DNA of 64,000 nucleotides from Prescottella equi (GCF_002094305.1 NZ_LWTX01000001.1:868001-932000), one strand, 5' to 3'. Positions 10,101 to 17,840 are shown, counted from the stretch's first letter. Made by a program: numbers and translations. Notes: a model not told the origin generated them from the sequence alone.

Positions 10101-11081
10101 GTGACATTCGATGCCGTCCGGGGGCGCAACAGCGCGGGATTCGTGACTCAGACCCCCTCGATCGTGGACCGGATCCGCTCGTCCGAAGCTTCGAAGAGCG
10201 GTCGGATTCCCTTCTCCGTCGAGTTCTCGCCGCCCCGCGACGAGGCCGCCGAAGCGCGGCTCTGGCGTGCGGTTCGCGAATTCGAGCGACTCGGACCGGC
10301 ATTCGTGTCGATGACCTACGGCGCCGGCGGGTCGACGCGTGACCGCACCGTCCGCGTCACGGGTCAGTTGGCGGACGACACCACCCTTCTGCCCGTCGCG
10401 CACCTGACCGCGGTGGGGCACAGCATCGACGAACTGCGCGCGATGTGCGGGGCGTACGCCGACCGCGGCATCAGCAACATCTTGGTTCTGCGTGGGGATC
10501 CGCCGGGCGATCCGCTCGGCGATTGGGTCAAGCACCCCGACGGCGTCGAGTACGCCGAGGAGTTGGTGCGGCTGGTGCGCGACATGGGCGACTTCCACGT
10601 CGGTGTGGCGTCCTTCCCGGAGGGCCACTACCGCGCGCCCGACCTCGATCACGACACCAAATACCTGGTGCAGAAGCTGCGAGCGGGTGCCGAGTACTCG
10701 ATCACCCAGATGTTCTTCGACGTCGAGGACTACCTGCGGTTGCGTGACCGCGTCGTCGCGTACGACCGCGAGCAGGGCGAGAAGCCGATCATCCCCGAGA
10801 TCATGCCGATCACGTCGCTGCGCTCGGCGCGGCGCAGCCTGGAACTGTCGGGTTCGAGTCTGCCGCCCGCGCTCGAGGAACGTCTCACCCGCGCCGCGGG
10901 CGACGGACCCGACGAGAACCGGGCCGCGGTGCGCGAGATCGGCATCGAGGTCGCGACCGAGATGAGTGAGCGGCTCATCGCCGAGGGCGCGCCGTGCCTG
11001 CACTTCATTACGCTCAATTTCGCGCGGGCCACGGGCGAGGTGTTGGCGAACCTCGGGATGTCGGCCTCGGCGTCGGTCTGA
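10101..11081 (+). CDS. metF: Methylenetetrahydrofolate reductase
   Basis: Reduces 5,10-methylenetetrahydrofolate to 5-methyltetrahydrofolate for methionine synthesis, using FAD. The 326-residue protein has the canonical MetF barrel signatures: FSVEFSPPRD near the N-terminus, SMTYGAGGS, NILVLRGDPPG, and YSITQMFFDVEDY. This is the canonical family, unlike the divergent Rv2172c-type protein at the same syntenic place in M. tuberculosis. The start is taken at GTG 10101 because of the well-placed -10 hexamer. A GTG at 10143 would remove 14 residues that are poorly conserved. Confidence 0.92.
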   Translation: MTFDAVRGRNSAGFVTQTPSIVDRIRSSEASKSGRIPFSVEFSPPRDEAAEARLWRAVREFERLGPAFVSMTYGAGGSTRDRTVRVTGQLADDTTLLPVAHLTAVGHSIDELRAMCGAYADRGISNILVLRGDPPGDPLGDWVKHPDGVEYAEELVRLVRDMGDFHVGVASFPEGHYRAPDLDHDTKYLVQKLRAGAEYSITQMFFDVEDYLRLRDRVVAYDREQGEKPIIPEIMPITSLRSARRSLELSGSSLPPALEERLTRAAGDGPDENRAAVREIGIEVATEMSERLIAEGAPCLHFITLNFARATGEVLANLGMSASASV

Positions 11082-11084
11082 CCG

Positions 11085-12254
11085 TCAGGTCAGCTGTCGA
11101 CCCTTCCACTGCAGTCGCCGGCGGCGGCGGTCGCGGTGCGACACCGCGACCAGTCGCACGAAGGCGGCGACGGACAGCGGATGCGCCGCCGCATCGGCCA
11201 CATCCCGGCCACTGGGCGGTGAACCGCGTTCGACGGCCCGAGCGGTGATGCGTGAGGCGATCGCGGCCAGGTAGCCGGCGGTGCCCCAGACGCGGGTGCG
11301 GCCGCGACCGAACAGCATCGCGAGCGGCGGGACGGCGTAGGTCGCCGCGACCAGGGTCGTCACCACGGCCGCGCCCGCGGGCGACCCGAAGGCGGTCCAC
11401 AGCCAGCGCGTGTACCCGTCCCGCAGCGCGTCCGCGTCCGTGTACATCCGGCAGTGCGCCCGCTCCTGCGCGGCGGCGACGACGGTGCGGCCGCCGCGGC
11501 GGCGCACGGCGCGCGCGATGTCGAGGTCCTCGGTGTGGCTGCCGGCGACAGGAGCGTGCCCGCCCATGCGGTAGTAGGCGGCGGCGTCGAACACCAGGAA
11601 CTGCCCGCATGCGACGACGGTCGACGGGCGGGTACTGCGATTGGCGACGGTCACCGGCAGCGTCGAGAACCACGACCAGCACAGCAGGGGCTGGATCAGT
11701 CGCTCGGTGGCCGTCGCGGCATCCTGCCGCGGCCACGGTGAGACGAGGTCTGCTCCGCAGTCGCGCAGCGCGGTCACCGCCGCGGCGAGGGCGTCGGCCG
11801 CCAGACGCACGTCGGCGTCGAGGAAGACCAGCACGCCGGGCCGGGCCGGGTCCATCAGACGGGCTGCGCGGGTGGCGCCCTCGTGGCACGCCGCGTTCTT
11901 CCCGAGCCATCCCGGCGGCGGACCGTCGCCGGGGACGAGGGCGAACCGGCCGTCGCCCGCGAACGCCGACGTCGCGACCGCCGCGGTGCGGTCGGCCGAG
12001 TCGTCGTCGAGGACGATCACGCGCAGGGTGTCGAGGAGAGTCTGCCGCCGAAGATCTGCCACCAGATCGCCGATGCGACTCTCCTCGTTCCGGGCGGGCA
12101 CCACCACCGTGACGGGTTCGGTGACGCGGCGTGCGTGGAGACGGGGGATCGTGCAGGCGTTGACGGCCGCGATCGCCGCCCCCGACAGCGCGACGAGCGC
12201 CGCGCTCCGGGTCACGAGCAGAGACGAACGCAGTGGACGGAGTGGGACTGCCAT
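11085..12254 (-). CDS. Family 2 glycosyltransferase, candidate carotenoid glycosyltransferase
   Basis: A 389-residue membrane-anchored GT2 enzyme. An N-terminal hydrophobic segment (about 10-32) precedes the GT-A domain, with VVVPARNEE, the nucleotide-binding LDDDSADRT, the metal-binding FLDADVRL and a GSHTEDLDIARAV acceptor-side motif. Further hydrophobic segments follow at about 275-310. It resembles CruC/CrtQ-type enzymes that put sugar on hydroxylated carotenoids. It is the last gene of the crtO operon, 13 bases after the LppM-like gene, so glycosylation of the 1'-hydroxyl made by the hydratase is the natural inference. The acceptor and sugar are not proven by sequence. Confidence 0.78.
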   Translation of the reverse strand: MAVPLRPLRSSLLVTRSAALVALSGAAIAAVNACTIPRLHARRVTEPVTVVVPARNEESRIGDLVADLRRQTLLDTLRVIVLDDDSADRTAAVATSAFAGDGRFALVPGDGPPPGWLGKNAACHEGATRAARLMDPARPGVLVFLDADVRLAADALAAAVTALRDCGADLVSPWPRQDAATATERLIQPLLCWSWFSTLPVTVANRSTRPSTVVACGQFLVFDAAAYYRMGGHAPVAGSHTEDLDIARAVRRRGGRTVVAAAQERAHCRMYTDADALRDGYTRWLWTAFGSPAGAAVVTTLVAATYAVPPLAMLFGRGRTRVWGTAGYLAAIASRITARAVERGSPPSGRDVADAAAHPLSVAAFVRLVAVSHRDRRRRRLQWKGRQLT

Positions 12255-12267
12255 CGGAGTGGACCGG

Positions 12268-13011
12268 CTACCGCGTCGACGTCTCCAGGGATCTGTCGCG
12301 CTGCGGCCGCGGCGGAGTGTTGCGGTTGCGGTGGAGCCAGGCCATGCCGCCCACGATCAGCGCGACACCGATCGCCACGCCCGCCGACATGCCGGCCCAG
12401 CCGGCGAAGCTGCGGGTGCTGGGGTCCGCGTAGCGAACCTCGGCGCGCAGATTGGTGACCTCTCCCGCGGGCAGCTTCCACGTGACGGTCGAATCCCCAT
12501 CCCGGGTGCCGTTGGTGGTGGCCACGCGGGCCGGGAACGCGATCGTGAACTGGACGTCGGTGCCCTGCGCCGGAACGTCCTCGAGATCGATGCGGCCGTC
12601 GAGGCTCACCAGGTCGCCGGCTCGCTGCAGCGACAACTGCAGTACGCCGGAGGTGTCGGCGGACATCGAGCCGAGATCACGTACCTCGCCGAACGACAGT
12701 CCGCTGAAGAACACCTGGGTGCCGACGTAACCGTCCTTGTCGTACTCCTGCACCCTCATCCGGTCGGCGAGCGAGTCGGGTGGTGTCAGCTGCGGCCCCT
12801 TGTCCTCCTCGTCCTTCGGCACGGTGGCTGCGACGATCTGGCCCGACACCTTGTCGTCCGCCGAGACACCCATCGAGACCTGCACCCGCAGGCAGCCGGC
12901 CAGCAGCGGCACGAGCAGCAGCGCGAGAACAGCGGCACCGAGCACCCGCGTGCGGGGGCGGCGGGACGACAGTGGGGGAGTCGGGCGGGAAGGCGGCTGC
13001 ACAGCGATCAT
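12268..13011 (-). CDS. LppM-like lipoprotein (DUF3153)
   Basis: A 247-residue predicted lipoprotein matching M. tuberculosis Rv2171 (LppM). An Arg-rich N-terminus leads to a hydrophobic stretch and the lipobox LLAGC (C40). The extracytoplasmic DUF3153 domain follows, then a C-terminal membrane segment (about 208-228) and a basic tail. LppM has been linked to phagosome trafficking in M. tuberculosis; its molecular activity is not settled. The ATG at 13011 is chosen because it gives a normal signal sequence and lies 23 bases after the hydratase stop. It sits inside the carotenoid operon, although the gene is conserved in species without these pigments. Confidence 0.85.
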   Translation of the reverse strand: MIAVQPPSRPTPPLSSRRPRTRVLGAAVLALLLVPLLAGCLRVQVSMGVSADDKVSGQIVAATVPKDEEDKGPQLTPPDSLADRMRVQEYDKDGYVGTQVFFSGLSFGEVRDLGSMSADTSGVLQLSLQRAGDLVSLDGRIDLEDVPAQGTDVQFTIAFPARVATTNGTRDGDSTVTWKLPAGEVTNLRAEVRYADPSTRSFAGWAGMSAGVAIGVALIVGGMAWLHRNRNTPPRPQRDRSLETSTR

Positions 13012-13034
13012 CGTGCCAGGCACCGGGATACGTG

Positions 13035-13838
13035 TCAGGCGGTAGGGGTGTTGTGCTGCTCGGCTCGGCGTGTGCGGGTGAGGTTCACGAGGAGCGGCAC
13101 TCCGAGGACACCCATCGCGACGGCTCCGTAGACCGCCGAGTAACGCAGTTCCGGCGCGTCGAGGAAGACGGTGTGAGCCAACGCCGACCCGAGCCACGTC
13201 CACAGGAACAGCGCGATCGGGACCGCGTCGGACGCGGACACGGTCTCCGTTCGGCGATCGAGCAGATCGACCAGGACGGCCATCACCGCAGCGACGAGAA
13301 GCCAGCCCGCGTAGTTGGTCAGCGGAATGTGGGCGACGCCGGGCAGACCGGCGTCGGTGACGCACCACTGCCACTGACCGTCCGCGACCATCTGCGGGTC
13401 GAGATACAGGTCCCAGCCGACGACGCCGACCGTGGTGAGGACGATCCGCGAGAGCCGCTGCCGCGTCAGTCGCGACGCGACGCACCACACCGGGTAGAAG
13501 CCCGCCGTCCACGCGAACGGAACGACGAGCGGGACGTCGGCGATCGACCAGCCGAGACGTCCGGTGGCGTACTCGTAGCAGCCGTACGGGATGCCGGTCG
13601 CGGTGCCGACCACCACCTCCGACAGCAGACCGATACCTGCGGTCGCCGCGACCATGCCCGCCGCCCAGAGCTTTCCGCGCACGGCGATCGCGTGCAGGAT
13701 CGAGGCGGCGGCGAGCAGGGCCACCACGGCGACCGTGACGGCGTCGCGGGGACCGCTGTGGACCAGCGGGTACGCGATCTGGGCGCCCACGGCGGCGATC
13801 GCGACGACGGCCGAGGCCCGCCGCACGGTGGTGTTCAC
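13035..13838 (-). CDS. cruF: Carotenoid 1',2'-hydratase, CruF-type membrane protein
   Basis: A 267-residue polytopic protein of the carotenoid biosynthesis family PF04240. About seven hydrophobic segments are visible, with conserved polar motifs PYGCYEY, WTAGFYPVW, GWDLYLDPQMV and LTNYAGW. Family members add water to the ψ end of acyclic or monocyclic carotenoids to give a 1'-hydroxyl. The GTG at 13838 overlaps the crtO stop codon by four bases (GTGA). Its place between crtO and a glycosyltransferase supports a role in making a hydroxylated and glycosylated keto-carotenoid. The CruF name rests on family and context; regiochemistry is inferred. Confidence 0.82.
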   Translation of the reverse strand: MNTTVRRASAVVAIAAVGAQIAYPLVHSGPRDAVTVAVVALLAAASILHAIAVRGKLWAAGMVAATAGIGLLSEVVVGTATGIPYGCYEYATGRLGWSIADVPLVVPFAWTAGFYPVWCVASRLTRQRLSRIVLTTVGVVGWDLYLDPQMVADGQWQWCVTDAGLPGVAHIPLTNYAGWLLVAAVMAVLVDLLDRRTETVSASDAVPIALFLWTWLGSALAHTVFLDAPELRYSAVYGAVAMGVLGVPLLVNLTRTRRAEQHNTPTA

Positions 13839-15472
13839 CGGAGTTTCTTGCGCAGCGCCCGACGCCACCGGCCCCCGCGCGCGTCCAACAGCGCGATCCG
13901 GGCGGCGCTGCGGCCGCTGGCCCCGGACACGCCTCCGCCGGGGTGCGTCGATGCCCCCGTGAGGTAGAGGTTGTCGGCGTCGGGCACGCGTTGGCCGGCG
14001 AGTTCGGGCAGCGGCCGCCACAGCATCATCTGGTCGAGCGACATCTCCACGTGCATGACGTTGCCACCGAGCAACCCCATCTCGCGTTCGATGTCCGCCG
14101 GTGTCTGCACGTGACGGTGCCGGACGCTGTCCGCGAACCCCGGTGCGAGGGCGTCGACGCCCGCCACGATCCGGTCGGCCTCGCTCTCGCCCAGGCTCGC
14201 CCAGTCCCGTCCGCCCGACAGCCGGTACGGATGCCATTGCGACCACAACGTCACCTGGTGCTCGCCGGCAGGGGAGATGCTGGGGTCGATGCTGCTGAAA
14301 CTCATCGCCAGGACCGCGGGCTCGGGCGGGAGTTCGCCGGCGAGCGCGGCGCCGTGGGCGGTGCGCAGTTGTGCGCGATCGGAGACCAGCAGTTGCAGGC
14401 CCGACGTCGTGGTGGTCGCGGACGCGTCGGCGGGTGCGCTCGGATACGACGGCAGGGCATCGGTGCCCAGCCGCAGCACCATCCCGATGCCGGGGCCGAC
14501 CCGGATCCGGCGCCGCCAGCCGTCGAGCGTGGCGCGGTCGTAGCCGCCGCGCTCGAGCAGATCGAGGGTGGTCAGGATGTGGCAGCCGGCTACGACGTTC
14601 CGGGCGCGCACGCGCCGGCCCGATTCGGTGACGACCGTCCAGCAGTCCGCCGTCCGGCGCAGTTCGGTGACGCCGTCGCCGAGGCGGACGGTGCCACCGT
14701 CCGCCGTCAGTCGTGCCGACAGCGCCGCGGTCAGGGCGCCGCTGCCGCCCACCGCGCGACCGGGGGGCAGCGTGTGCATGAGTGCGGCGAAACCGACCAT
14801 CGGCGCAGTGCCGGGTTCGGACATCGGGGGACCGGACTGGGCCCCGAACCAGGCCAGGGCTGCCTTGAGCGGTTCGCTGTCGAAGTACTCGTCGAGCAGC
14901 GCGTCGCCGGACGCGAGGAACTCGCGGGACAGCGCCGCACCGCCGTCTCCGGTGTCGAGGCCCCAGAACGAACGCAGCAGGTGACCGCCGGTGGGCGGCG
15001 CGGAGAACGAGCGCATCACGCGTTCGGACCGCGGACCCCACGTGCCGACGAAGCGGCGGTAGGCGTCGGCGTCGGCGCGTCCGCACGATTCCTCGATCGA
15101 CCTGCACGTGCGGTCGAGACTGCGGTGGAAGACGATTCCGGGTCGCTCGGAGCCCGCGGGCGCCGGCGCGAACGCCCAGGGGTCGCAGTCGATGTAGCGG
15201 AGACCGTGGACCGCGAGATCGAGCTCCTCGATGATCCCGGTGTGCCGGATCATGATGTGCGCCGACGAGCCCCGATCCACCTTGTGCCCGGGGAATCGCT
15301 CGACCGTCGAGACGGCGCCGCCCACGACGGTGTCGCGCTCGAGCACCTCGACCGACCAGCCGTCCCGCGCGAGATAGCAGGCGGCGACCAGTGCGTTGTG
15401 CCCGGAGCCGATCACGACGGTGTCGAGGGCCGCATCCGAGCGCCGACGGATTTCCTGCGGTTGTCCGTTCAC
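13835..15472 (-). CDS. crtO: CrtO-type carotene ketolase
   Basis: A 545-residue flavoprotein related to CrtI desaturases that introduces 4-keto groups on β-ionone rings. It matches the R. erythropolis CrtO sequence I recall over its length, including VVIGSGHNALVAACYLARDG at the FAD fold, GSSAHIMIRHTGIIEELDL, and the C-terminal TGASTHPGGGVSGASGRSAA. In R. erythropolis this enzyme gives mostly 4-keto-γ-carotene. The GTG at 15472 overlaps the upstream GNAT stop codon by four bases, and its own stop overlaps the hydratase start, so three genes are coupled in series. It needs a cyclized substrate, and no lycopene cyclase gene is in the window. Confidence 0.92.
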   Translation of the reverse strand: MNGQPQEIRRRSDAALDTVVIGSGHNALVAACYLARDGWSVEVLERDTVVGGAVSTVERFPGHKVDRGSSAHIMIRHTGIIEELDLAVHGLRYIDCDPWAFAPAPAGSERPGIVFHRSLDRTCRSIEESCGRADADAYRRFVGTWGPRSERVMRSFSAPPTGGHLLRSFWGLDTGDGGAALSREFLASGDALLDEYFDSEPLKAALAWFGAQSGPPMSEPGTAPMVGFAALMHTLPPGRAVGGSGALTAALSARLTADGGTVRLGDGVTELRRTADCWTVVTESGRRVRARNVVAGCHILTTLDLLERGGYDRATLDGWRRRIRVGPGIGMVLRLGTDALPSYPSAPADASATTTTSGLQLLVSDRAQLRTAHGAALAGELPPEPAVLAMSFSSIDPSISPAGEHQVTLWSQWHPYRLSGGRDWASLGESEADRIVAGVDALAPGFADSVRHRHVQTPADIEREMGLLGGNVMHVEMSLDQMMLWRPLPELAGQRVPDADNLYLTGASTHPGGGVSGASGRSAARIALLDARGGRWRRALRKKLR

Positions 15473-16089
15473 AGCGGCAAACCCCTTCCGAGGACGGCGA
15501 ACGGGCGGCGGTCGCCCGCGAACGTGAAGTGCCGGACGACGTCTCGGAATCCGGTACGCCGGTACAGTCGCCAGGCCCGGTTGTCCTCCTCGGACACCTC
15601 GGGCGTCGACAGCAGGACCCCGCGTTCGGGGCGGTCGGCGAGGAGTCGGCGCAGCAGTCGTTCACCGAGACGATGCCCCTGGGCGCTCGGGTGCACGTGC
15701 AGTTCGGTCAGTTCGAAGTAGCTGCCGAGGATGTACTCGATCTGGTCCCGACTCCACCCCGTCGCCTGCATTCCGTGGCGGACCTGCTGTTGCCACCACT
15801 GGTCGGGGGCGCCGCGATACCCGTAGGCGATCGCGACGAGCGGACCGGGCCGATCGGGTTGCGCCGGATCGGGCCGGACGGCACCGACGGCTCGCCATCC
15901 CGGGCGCTGCGTGTGTTCGGTCCACAACGGCGCGCGGTGGAACTCCGTCCCGCGGGGGTAGTTCATGGCTTCGACGTAGATCGACAGGGCTTCCGGTAAG
16001 CGGGCACGCATGTCGGATACCGACAGGTCGACGACGACCGGCGTCGGATCCGGGTCGATACCGGAACTCTCGCCGGGGTTCGCATCCAT
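15469..16089 (-). CDS. GNAT-family N-acetyltransferase (Rv2170-like)
   Basis: A 206-residue acyl-CoA-dependent acetyltransferase. The GNAT fold is visible in ELTELHVHPSAQGHRLGERLLRRLL, whose Q/RxxGxG/A-like acetyl-CoA loop is SAQGHRLG, and in the later AWRLYRRTGFRD strand-helix. It occupies the position of Rv2170 next to the LppM gene in mycobacteria. An in-frame GTG at 16101 is possible, but the ATG at 16089 is better spaced from AGAAGG. It is the first gene of the operon GNAT, crtO, hydratase, LppM, glycosyltransferase, and it ends inside the crtO start codon. Its substrate is unknown; a carotenoid role is only suggested by coupling. Confidence 0.85.
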   Translation of the reverse strand: MDANPGESSGIDPDPTPVVVDLSVSDMRARLPEALSIYVEAMNYPRGTEFHRAPLWTEHTQRPGWRAVGAVRPDPAQPDRPGPLVAIAYGYRGAPDQWWQQQVRHGMQATGWSRDQIEYILGSYFELTELHVHPSAQGHRLGERLLRRLLADRPERGVLLSTPEVSEEDNRAWRLYRRTGFRDVVRHFTFAGDRRPFAVLGRGLPL

Positions 16090-16112
16090 GAGTGGGCTCA
16101 CCCTTCTCTCTC

Positions 16113-16143
16113 TTGACGACGTGTCGGTGGGGCCAGCTATATT
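16113..16143 (+). promoter_or_regulatory. Candidate promoter of the HEPN gene
   Basis: TTGACG (16113-16118) and TATATT (16138-16143) are good -35 and -10 matches with a rather long 19-base spacer. Transcription would begin near 16150, at the left edge of the LexA-type box. The assignment is by eye. Confidence 0.4.
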
Positions 16144-16150
16144 GAATAGG

Positions 16151-16166
16151 TCGAACGCATGTTCGA
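16151..16166. promoter_or_regulatory. LexA (SOS) box
   Basis: TCGAACGCATGTTCGA is a perfect copy of the mycobacterial SOS consensus TCGAAC-N4-GTTCGA, which itself contains the GAAC-N4-GTTC Cheo box. It lies between the divergent GNAT gene (62 bp away) and HEPN gene (95 bp away), just downstream of a candidate plus-strand -10, a position suited to repression by LexA. Confidence 0.7.
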
Positions 16167-16185
16167 TATTGGTGATCCGGTGATG

Positions 16186-16218
16186 CCGGTGATGTTCGAG
16201 GGAAGCGAACATCACCGG
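16186..16218. repeat. 13-bp inverted repeat in the HEPN leader
   Basis: Arms 16186-16198 and 16206-16218 are perfect complements with a 7-base loop. The sequence shares GTTCG and CGAAC with the nearby LexA box, but in the opposite order, so it is not itself a box. It would fold as a hairpin in the HEPN mRNA leader, or may be a separate protein site. Confidence 0.65.
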
Positions 16219-16261
16219 CTCACCGGTCCCGAGGTTCGTACTTCTGGGAGGTGCGCGAATC

Positions 16262-16786
16262 GTGGTCGAGGTCCAGTCGCGGACATCAGGTCCGAGAGTG
16301 AGGGTGCGGGGGTCGTCTGGGGCGGCGTCGGGGTCGGTGTCCTCGGTGCCCTCAGCGCCTTCAGGGGTGTCGGGCCCCAAGGGCGGGGCGTCAGTGCGGG
16401 GGCCGCTGTCGGCGCCTGCCAAGGCGGTGAATCTGTTGCGCCGGGCCGACGGCTTGCTCTCGGAGGCTGCCGGCGCCTCCGATCCCGCCGAGCGGTTCTG
16501 CACCGCGTACGTCGGCGCACTGCGCGGCGCAGCGGCCGTGCTGGCCGCGAGCGAGGGGACGTCGGCCGGCTGGGCGAGCCGACCCCGCTCCCGCAGCGCG
16601 TGGGTGTTGATGGCGCGTGCCGAACCCGGCTTCGGTGCGTGGGCGGATTACTTCGCCGGCTACTCGGGACTGCGCGCGGACCTGGAGGCGGGCATCACCC
16701 GCACCGTCGACGCGGAGGAGGTGGACGGCTTCTACGCCGAGGTCGGCAGGTTCCTGTTCGACGTCGAGGACCTTCTCGGGCGCTGA
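16262..16786 (+). CDS. SAV_6107-family HEPN-domain protein
   Basis: A 174-residue protein. A Ser/Gly/Pro/Arg-rich disordered N-terminus (1-50) precedes an all-helical domain (about 52-174) of the SAV_6107 HEPN family common in actinobacteria. HEPN domains include RNases and nucleotide-binding partners of nucleotidyltransferases. The catalytic Rx4-6H motif is not evident here (no suitable histidine), so RNase activity is not supported. The GTG at 16262 is the first start in frame after the intergenic region. No partner nucleotidyltransferase gene is adjacent. The LexA box upstream suggests DNA-damage control. Confidence 0.72.
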   Translation: MVEVQSRTSGPRVRVRGSSGAASGSVSSVPSAPSGVSGPKGGASVRGPLSAPAKAVNLLRRADGLLSEAAGASDPAERFCTAYVGALRGAAAVLAASEGTSAGWASRPRSRSAWVLMARAEPGFGAWADYFAGYSGLRADLEAGITRTVDAEEVDGFYAEVGRFLFDVEDLLGR

Positions 16787-17034
16787 CTACCGTGCCGGTT
16801 TCCGCAGGTGCCGCCGGGTCCGATCCGCGTGCGCGAGCGGGTGATTCCGGACACCTCCGGGCGTCCACCCGCCGGGCTGCCCCAGATAGTCACCTATTCG
16901 ATGAGAACTCGTCGATGGAGTAGGTGGTGGGGGGCTGGTTCTACTCGTATTATTGAATCCAGGTAACCGCCAGTCCGTTACCCGCCTCTCCGCACCGCGG
17001 TGAGGTGCCAACTCTTAGTGCCGGGGGAGGTACC

Positions 17035-17475
17035 GTGCCACTCTCCGAGCACGAGCAGCGCATGCTCGACCAGATCGAGAGCGCTCTCTACGCCGAGGAT
17101 CCCAAGTTCGCGTCCACAGTGAGGGGCGGACGTATTCGCGTCGCCTCCAGCAAGCGCCGATTGCAGGCGGCGGCCCTGTTCGTTCTGGGTCTCGTTCTTC
17201 TCATCGTGGGTGTGGCTGTCGATGTGTTGAGGTTGGGCGATTTCCCGATCGTCAGTGTGATCGGGTTCGTCGTGATGTTCGGTGCCGGTGTTCTCTTCCT
17301 CGTCGGCGGAGGAAAGAGCCATCTGGCGGCGGTTCCCGACGGAGACGACTCAGGCTCCGGTGGGGCAGATGCCAACCGCGGCTCGCATCAACGCAAGCCG
17401 CACGGAGGTAAGAAGTCCGGCGGATTCTCGTCGCGGATGGAAGACAGGTTCCGCAAGAGATTCGAACAGGAATAG
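17035..17475 (+). CDS. DUF3040 membrane protein (Rv2169c-like)
   Basis: A 146-residue protein. The N-terminal PLSEHEQRMLDQIE helix is the DUF3040 signature, followed by two membrane segments (about 45-65 and 71-90) and a Gly/Lys/Arg-rich cytoplasmic tail. The start is GTG 17035, a few bases after GGGGGAGG. It matches Rv2169c and keeps the same position between the GNAT and dcw regions as in mycobacteria. Function is unknown; proximity to the division cluster is conserved but not proof of a division role. Confidence 0.85.
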   Translation: MPLSEHEQRMLDQIESALYAEDPKFASTVRGGRIRVASSKRRLQAAALFVLGLVLLIVGVAVDVLRLGDFPIVSVIGFVVMFGAGVLFLVGGGKSHLAAVPDGDDSGSGGADANRGSHQRKPHGGKKSGGFSSRMEDRFRKRFEQE

Positions 17476-17491
17476 GCCGGCACACTTTCCG

Positions 17492-17531
17492 AACGGCGGC
17501 GGCGCGACCCATGGGTCGCGCCGCCGCCGTT
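17492..17531. terminator. Terminator after the DUF3040 gene
   Basis: A perfect 19-bp G+C-rich inverted repeat (17492-17510 and 17513-17531) with a 2-base loop, followed by TTTGCG. It starts 17 bases after the stop codon. The weak T-run is usual for actinobacterial terminators. Confidence 0.7.
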
Positions 17532-17815
17532 TGCGTGTGTGGCCCCGGTCCGACCCGTGCCCCCCACATCGACCCACCGGGGTCCCCACAGTTCCCCACC
17601 GAGCGTGGCCGGCCGTAAAGGGCGCCGCCCGTCGGGATGATTGAGCGCTCCGACCTGGGCGTTTCGGCAGCTTTCGGGTGGCCCCCGCGAGGGATGTCGC
17701 GTGCCTGGCTGGGTGTTTGCGGTCACGTTCGCTGCCTCCCCCACTTCGACCCATGCGTGTGAACTGCAGTTATCTTTCGAAACTTGTCAAATCGGCCCCG
17801 AGTTTGGAGTCGTGG
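17532..17815. other. Non-coding interval upstream of the mraZ operator
   Basis: The 464 bases between the DUF3040 gene and mraZ hold no convincing gene. Besides the terminator and the MraZ repeats, there is a locally A+T-richer stretch (17760-17790) with TTGTCA that could be a -35 element. The leader after the repeats (17841-17939) has no open frame with a ribosome site. Confidence 0.5.
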
Positions 17816-17840
17816 TGGGGGAAAGTGGGGTACTGTGGTG
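17816..17840 (+). promoter_or_regulatory. MraZ operator: three TGGKG repeats at 10-bp steps
   Basis: TGGGG at 17816, TGGGG at 17826 and TGGTG at 17836 are spaced exactly 10 bp apart, one helical turn. MraZ is known to bind TGGGN direct repeats separated by five bases in its own promoter. A TACTGT hexamer (17831-17836) between the last two could be the -10, so binding would block initiation. Confidence 0.65.

Noticed and set aside
13035-15665. An 876-codon frame covering the hydratase
   Set aside because: Only the last 267 residues are real. The upstream part is an out-of-frame, low-complexity reading of crtO.
16159-16923. A 254-codon frame overlapping the HEPN gene
   Set aside because: It is Gly/Arg-rich without a domain, and the overlapping frame encodes a recognisable HEPN protein.
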